Shown piece after piece: positions 59,854 to 64,000 of a stretch of DNA of 64,000 bases (positions are counted from its first letter, which is position 1; every line of letters begins with the position of its first letter). The notes below the pieces were generated by a model. That model saw only the letters and a program-made list of their open reading frames with translations. It searched no databases and was not told where the DNA came from. A program made the position numbers and the translations under genes. This DNA comes from Apiospora phragmitis (Eukaryota > Ascomycota > Sordariomycetes > Amphisphaeriales > Apiosporaceae), in assembly GCA_038363925.1 (NCBI GenBank), contig JAQQWL010000011.1:4588001-4652000 (forward strand), written 5' to 3'.

Positions 59854-60688
59854 ATGGCGGAGGAGAATCGTCGCATCTCCACGACCCCGATCCCGGTGCC
59901 CATGCCCTTCGGAGCAGCAGGGCAATTAGCTGCTGTGCCGACGCCGAGCCCGCTCAGCCAGGCGACACCCATCGCTTCGACGCCCGCCGAAGCACCGTCC
60001 ACTACAGCAGTAGCAGCGCAAACGGCTACAGCAACCAGCACGGAGCCCGTTGTCGAAGGCGTTAATAAGGATGTTGCTATGACAGACGTTCCTACTACCG
60101 AGCAGGCTCCCGTATGAGACCCTTGCTTTCTGCAATCTTCGGGCTTTCCTCCCCTCCTCCCTCTATCTACCTATCAACACCCGCAACTTTAGATCCAAGG
60201 CGATCTTCTGAGACTCATGCAACAACCCCTCCGCAATTGGACGGGGCAGTTTAAAAGCTAACCATCATCACTACTTTCTCCAACTAGTCGCCCGTTCCAG
60301 CCGCAATGCCTGCAACAACAAGCGGTGCCAGCCCAGCACCGCCTGCGCGCACTGGCACGCCGCTGCGCACGAACGGACAGCAGCCCGAGTCGAGCTCACG
60401 AGCAACCTCACAGCATCCTGACGCTGGCTTCACCATGCCGGCCGAAGCGCCTCCTCATGGCGCCCCGGTACGACAGTACTTAAACTCCAAAGTGACGGGG
60501 GCCCTGCTTGAAGGCATGAAGCAAGTCGCCAAGGAACAGTGAGTGTGCAACATATTTCTTGCCAGTGTGGTGTACGTACGGCTTCTTGGCCCACATACTG
60601 ACGATCCACAACTAGACCCAAGGATCCTTTGAGAGTGCTGGGGGAGTTTCTTTTACAGCGTTCCAAGGAAGTCGAGCAATCAACATAG
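59854..60688 (+). CDS. SDC1: COMPASS subunit Sdc1 with DPY-30 domain
   Basis: Exons 59854-60111, 60288-60538 and 60616-60688 encode 193 residues. The first 140 residues are Ala/Pro/Thr-rich and disordered (MAEENRRISTTPIPVPMPFG). The C-terminus is the DPY-30 motif: VRQYLNSKVTGALLEGMKQV, then AKEQPKDPLRVLGEFLLQRS across intron 2. This short helical dimerisation domain docks on Bre2/ASH2L in the Set1/COMPASS histone H3K4 methyltransferase of the nucleus. Intron 1 begins right after the codon for Pro-86 (GTATGA), so the unspliced frame meets a TGA at once, and its acceptor is at 60287. The gene is divergent from FAN1 with a 387-bp shared upstream region. No frame breaks. Confidence 0.9.
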
Positions 60689-61061
60689 TGATTGCGTTTG
60701 GTGGTTATCTAGACAAGGGGCTCGCATAAAACAGGCGTTCAGGTTTATGGCCGGGAAAATGAGGAGACATGGGCCAGCACTATTACATGTTGCCTAGGTG
60801 GCCTAGATTCACGGGATCTTTCTCGATTTAGCGTTCCATGATACCACTGCATTGGGTTGTTGATAATCAAATTTCGTGTGTCCTCATGAGATTGTCATTA
60901 CATATCTCTTCGTGAGAACCAGACTATCTTTCCCAAGCCATCTTTCAGAAAGTATGGCCGAATCGGTGTCTGCTCATGCCCAGAAAGCAGATAATTTCCC
61001 TTTCCGAAACTCCATGACCAAGCAACTAATGCAGATTCATTTCTCTCCTACCACAACTCGC
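60689..61061. other. Intergenic, convergent 3' ends of SDC1 and RPS13
   Basis: Short stretch holding both 3' untranslated regions. No gene seen. Confidence 0.5.
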
Positions 61062-61854
61062 TTATGCGACCATGGTGCTGGCGGTAGCAGACTCGTACTT
61101 CCAGGTAGGGGGCAGGACACCGACGGTCTTGTAGTAACGGGCGAGACGGTGGATACGCGACTCGATGAGAATGAGGCGGAACTTGGAGTCCTTGTCCTTT
61201 CGGTTGCGCTCAAGATGCTTGCGGACGGCAACGGCCTGGAGGCTGTGTTAATAGAAGCCACAGAGGGGTAAGTGTGGCACTTCAATGGACTTTACCTTCT
61301 TGATCAACATGTACAGATCCTCGGGCATCTCAGGAGCGAGGCCTGTCATTTGAATCACTCTGTCAGCCTTGACCATACAGAGGCATAATATGACCACCCT
61401 TCATCGTCTCAAGGACGTGTTGGGGGTTTTATAGCTAGAGGGGGACGCTTGAAAGCATTTCAAAAGGGTTCATCCCGTACCTTGGGACTTGAGGATTCGC
61501 AGGATCTTGTTACCTATTCCCAATTGTTAGCGTCTTGGTGCCATATGATCTTGCCCAAACTGCCCAGTGCCGGACGACCAAATATTCTTCCCCTCACAAT
61601 GCTTGGTCGGCGGCACTTTTTGAGCTTGCAGCTATATGCTATTGTTACATACCAGTGACGATGCGGACCTGGGCAATGCCGTGGGAGTCACGCAGGACAA
61701 CGCCGATCTGGGAGGGGGTGGCACCACGCTTGGCGAGGCGGCAGATCTGGTCAACGACCTGCTCGGGAGTGGTCTTCAACCATGCCGGGGCAGTGCGCGA
61801 GTAGGGGGTAGCAGACGAGCTGATACCCTTTCCCTTGGAGTGAAGACGACCCAT
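61062..61854 (-). CDS. RPS13: 40S ribosomal protein S13 (uS15)
   Basis: Four exons, 61854-61653, 61513-61481, 61342-61296 and 61235-61062, join to exactly 151 residues, the standard eukaryotic length. The sequence starts [20 protein letters not shown] and includes [39 protein letters not shown] and a C-terminal STMVA. uS15 binds the central domain of 18S rRNA in the small subunit. Exons 2 and 3 are only 33 and 47 nt. At the last intron two acceptors are close together, and the CCTCCAG one is the in-frame choice. No frame breaks. Confidence 0.96.
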
Positions 61855-62729
61855 TTTGTCGGTATTGGAGCAGAATGCGCTGACGATCGAGGGATTCTGT
61901 CGGTGGTTGAGATGGGAAGGGGTTGTCGTCGGTTGGTCGTTGGGTCGCGAGGAAAATTGCAAAAAGAAGAACTGGTTGCTTTCGTGCAATTGCGCTTACC
62001 CACCCCAGCTTTGGATTTTTGGTGGTACCTAGCCCAAAATGTGCGGAAAATTCGCTTTTCGTGGGCCCCACTGTCGCTGGCTTGAGCTGGTCTTATCGCT
62101 TCCCCCAATCAACCAGGAACTCACAGGGCCGAGTATTTTCCGTCCGTCTATCAGCTACCTAAGGTTTTCCTAAGTGCTCCACCGCACTTGCAAACCGCCA
62201 ACGTGCACGATGCGATCTACAAGCTTTTTCTTTGCTACCTTCAACCTCTTTTCCCCTACCTACCAATAACCCTTCTATTGCGGAAACATATTGGGCATAC
62301 AGGAAGAGTCTGTTAGTTATGCCAGTCGAATTCCTACCTGCTGCGTCTTGCTGGCATGATTCGCATGATCGGCTTGCAGAACAGGTCGTGTTCATTAATG
62401 CTATGGGTAAGCTTCCCATCTTCTTCTTCCACCCTCTCCTCGAATGATGACAATCACATACATCTTTTTTTCTGGTACCTCTTATTTTAGATCTTGGGAT
62501 TCGTCTCGGGGTCAATGCATTGAATTTACCTTCTGATTCGAGCTACTATTTGCTACTTCAGCACCGCATTTCATGTTTTTAACACTGGCTAACATATGAA
62601 AAGCTTATAGGCACATTTCACCATACCAACATTCGGTATTTATTATATACTACAGAAGCGACTAACTCTTTAGCTGCAATTGGTTGTAGTTGCTAACTGC
62701 CTGTGGGAGCCATGGACTCCTGATGTATA
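61855..62729. other. Intergenic, RPS13 promoter side
   Basis: Upstream region of RPS13 and 3' side of the TenA-like gene. The 62232-62447 open frame has no recognisable features. No gene supported. Confidence 0.5.
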
Positions 62730-63467
62730 TCACTGGACCCTCGGCCAGAAACCCTCCTCGAGGATTAACATCTCTTTCCATGCATCCATAGCAATTTGAT
62801 CAACATCGCTGGTCGCAGTCTCTGATGCGTATGCGTCAAGGCACTCTTGGATCTGGTCCACGAAGGCCCTGAATGGGTGGCCGGCCCAGTTGGGAATGAA
62901 TTTGTTCCTCAGCGCGCCCCCGTCAAGGGCATCGGTGGCGGCGCGCTGTTGCTTCGCAAACGTCCAGGCGTCCAAGTAGACCTTCTCCAAAGCCCAGAGC
63001 ATGACGAGACCTTGTAGAAGTGACCTTCCGCTCCCTGCCTCGGCTGTAAATGAGTCGAACAGATCGATGCATGCCTTCGTGACTTTGTTGGCTTCGAACT
63101 CCTGTCCACCCTCCATGGCAGCCAAGTCCAGCTGGTATTCCATCGCGGTCTTCTCAAAGAACTGCAGCTCGGTGGTGACCCCGATCAGCGCCGTCTGCAG
63201 CATCACTAGAATGCGGAACAGCGTAGTGCGCGAAGCCTCCGTCCCTGAGCTTATTGGCAGCTGCACACGCGAGATGAGCCCTCCTATGAAGCGCCCGTAA
63301 GCCTGGGCGTAGAGGCGATCCTGGGACAGCCATTGCGATAGCGATTCTTTGGGCAGACGGCCCTGGCCCGCGAGCTCCAAGAAACGGCACTGCGTGGCTG
63401 TCTTGTACAGCTCCGCCGTGTCGGGGTGCTGGAGGAGGTGCGCCGTGATGCTCTTGTGGCTGGACAT
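62730..63467 (-). CDS. TenA/THI-4 family (heme-oxygenase-like fold) protein
   Basis: A single intact exon of 245 residues with no signal peptide. It is all-helical in pattern and shows the TenA-family layout: ELYKTATQCRFLELAGQGRL, then LSQWLSQDRLYAQAYGRFIG (the first helix pair with the conserved QD..Y), a middle EFFEK-like ELQFFEKTAMEY, and LVMLWALEKVYLDAWTFAKQ followed by an NWAGHPFRAFVDQIQE segment. Bacterial TenA hydrolyses aminopyrimidine thiamin breakdown products through a catalytic Cys. Here the corresponding position is not clearly a Cys, so the classical thiaminase II activity is doubtful. In fungi stand-alone members of this fold are common and mostly uncharacterised. A thiamin-salvage or redox role is inference. 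Confidence 0.75.
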   Translation of the reverse strand: MSSHKSITAHLLQHPDTAELYKTATQCRFLELAGQGRLPKESLSQWLSQDRLYAQAYGRFIGGLISRVQLPISSGTEASRTTLFRILVMLQTALIGVTTELQFFEKTAMEYQLDLAAMEGGQEFEANKVTKACIDLFDSFTAEAGSGRSLLQGLVMLWALEKVYLDAWTFAKQQRAATDALDGGALRNKFIPNWAGHPFRAFVDQIQECLDAYASETATSDVDQIAMDAWKEMLILEEGFWPRVQ

Positions 63468-64000
63468 GACGGGCAGTATAGTATGTACGTATTATATGCA
63501 GACGTGATGAAACTGGATCGAAACTGAAGAGAATATTACGACGTTGATGGCAAATGGTTCGTCACCCTTTGTTCAGTCTGTGTTCTGCTTTAAAACAAAT
63601 CCCGACAGCTGGATTACAGGGCGGCGACGTACGATTAGGTAGGCAGGCAGGCAGCGGTTCTCTTTCCGGCCTCCTCAATGACGAGACATAACCTATGTGG
63701 TGTCACTTCGAAGTTAAGCATGTATAAGCCCGCTTTAGTCTCGGTCCGATGCCGCAGGTTCGTCTAGGTTTTGTTCCCATGAACGCACTTTAAGCGGCTC
63801 ACCACTAGATATGAAAATTGGCAATAAAACATGTAGCCACTGATAGCAAGACTACTATTCCACCTGTCGCGGTCTGTTTGGTGGCGGCAAGAACTATACT
63901 ATAGACAGTTCTCGTATTACACCGAGGATAGACTGGAAGCTGGAGATGGCGCGAGCCATAATCGGTATCTACATGTCCAGCAACCAGGATGGCATAGGTT
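63468..64000. other. Right edge, no gene seen
   Basis: Upstream region of the TenA-like gene running to the window edge. No coding exon or RNA gene recognised. Confidence 0.5.

Noticed and set aside
1..64000. CRISPR arrays, rRNA genes, intact transposons or phage elements
   Set aside because: No spaced direct repeats, ribosomal RNA motifs, transposase or reverse-transcriptase motifs were seen on either strand.

Overview
This window is nuclear DNA from a filamentous ascomycete, most likely a Sordariomycete. The evidence is short introns (about 37-120 nt) with GTAAGT-type donors, CTAAC-type branch points and YAG acceptors; fungal housekeeping genes (ALG13, AIP1, TFB5, UTP15, GDB1, FAN1, SDC1, RPS13); and a CBM1-tethered family GH5 mannanase. 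The genus cannot be named from the sequence alone. No rRNA, tRNA, CRISPR array or intact transposon was found.

Layout. 0-7 kb: the 3' part of an ALG13-type glycosyltransferase gene, the WD40 actin-regulator AIP1, and a CnjB-type protein with twelve zinc knuckles. 9.4-13.3 kb: a secreted GH5/CBM1 mannanase, a one-pass membrane protein with a PPxY motif, and the TFIIH subunit TFB5. 13.5-18 kb: a peroxisomal dienoyl-CoA isomerase-like enzyme (C-terminal AKL) divergent from the ribosome-biogenesis WD40 protein UTP15, then an unknown basic protein. 19.4-30.3 kb: a metabolic accessory block. Two multidomain hydantoinase/5-oxoprolinase-family genes converge tail to tail (one HyuA-HyuB, one HyuA-DUF917), followed by a small secreted acidic-repeat protein and a glutathionylspermidine-synthase-like ATP-grasp enzyme. 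30-38 kb: gene-poor, with one small Lys/His-rich protein gene at 33.8 kb. 38-44.8 kb: an eight-cysteine one-pass membrane protein and glycogen debranching enzyme. 45-52.7 kb: gene-poor, with a probable MFS-transporter fossil. 52.7 kb: an SP/TP-rich unknown protein with a long pyrimidine-rich leader. 56.8-61.9 kb: FAN1 nuclease divergent from SDC1 (COMPASS), then RPS13. 62.7-63.5 kb: a TenA/heme-oxygenase-fold protein.

How the genes relate. Most are independent housekeeping genes. The only stretch that looks like a functional grouping is 19.4-30.3 kb, where two ATP-dependent cyclic-amide-opening enzymes and an amide-ligase/ATP-grasp enzyme lie side by side. A role in hydantoin, oxoproline or glutathione-conjugate turnover is inference.

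Caveat on sequence quality. At about 24 places a conserved protein continues in another frame after a single missing or extra base, usually in a G/C homopolymer. Genes that should be essential (UTP15, debranching enzyme) and genes that look otherwise healthy (FAN1) are affected, so most of these are probably sequence errors rather than pseudogenes. The internal deletion in the first hydantoinase gene is a different kind of lesion. CDS spans below cover the whole gene, introns included.
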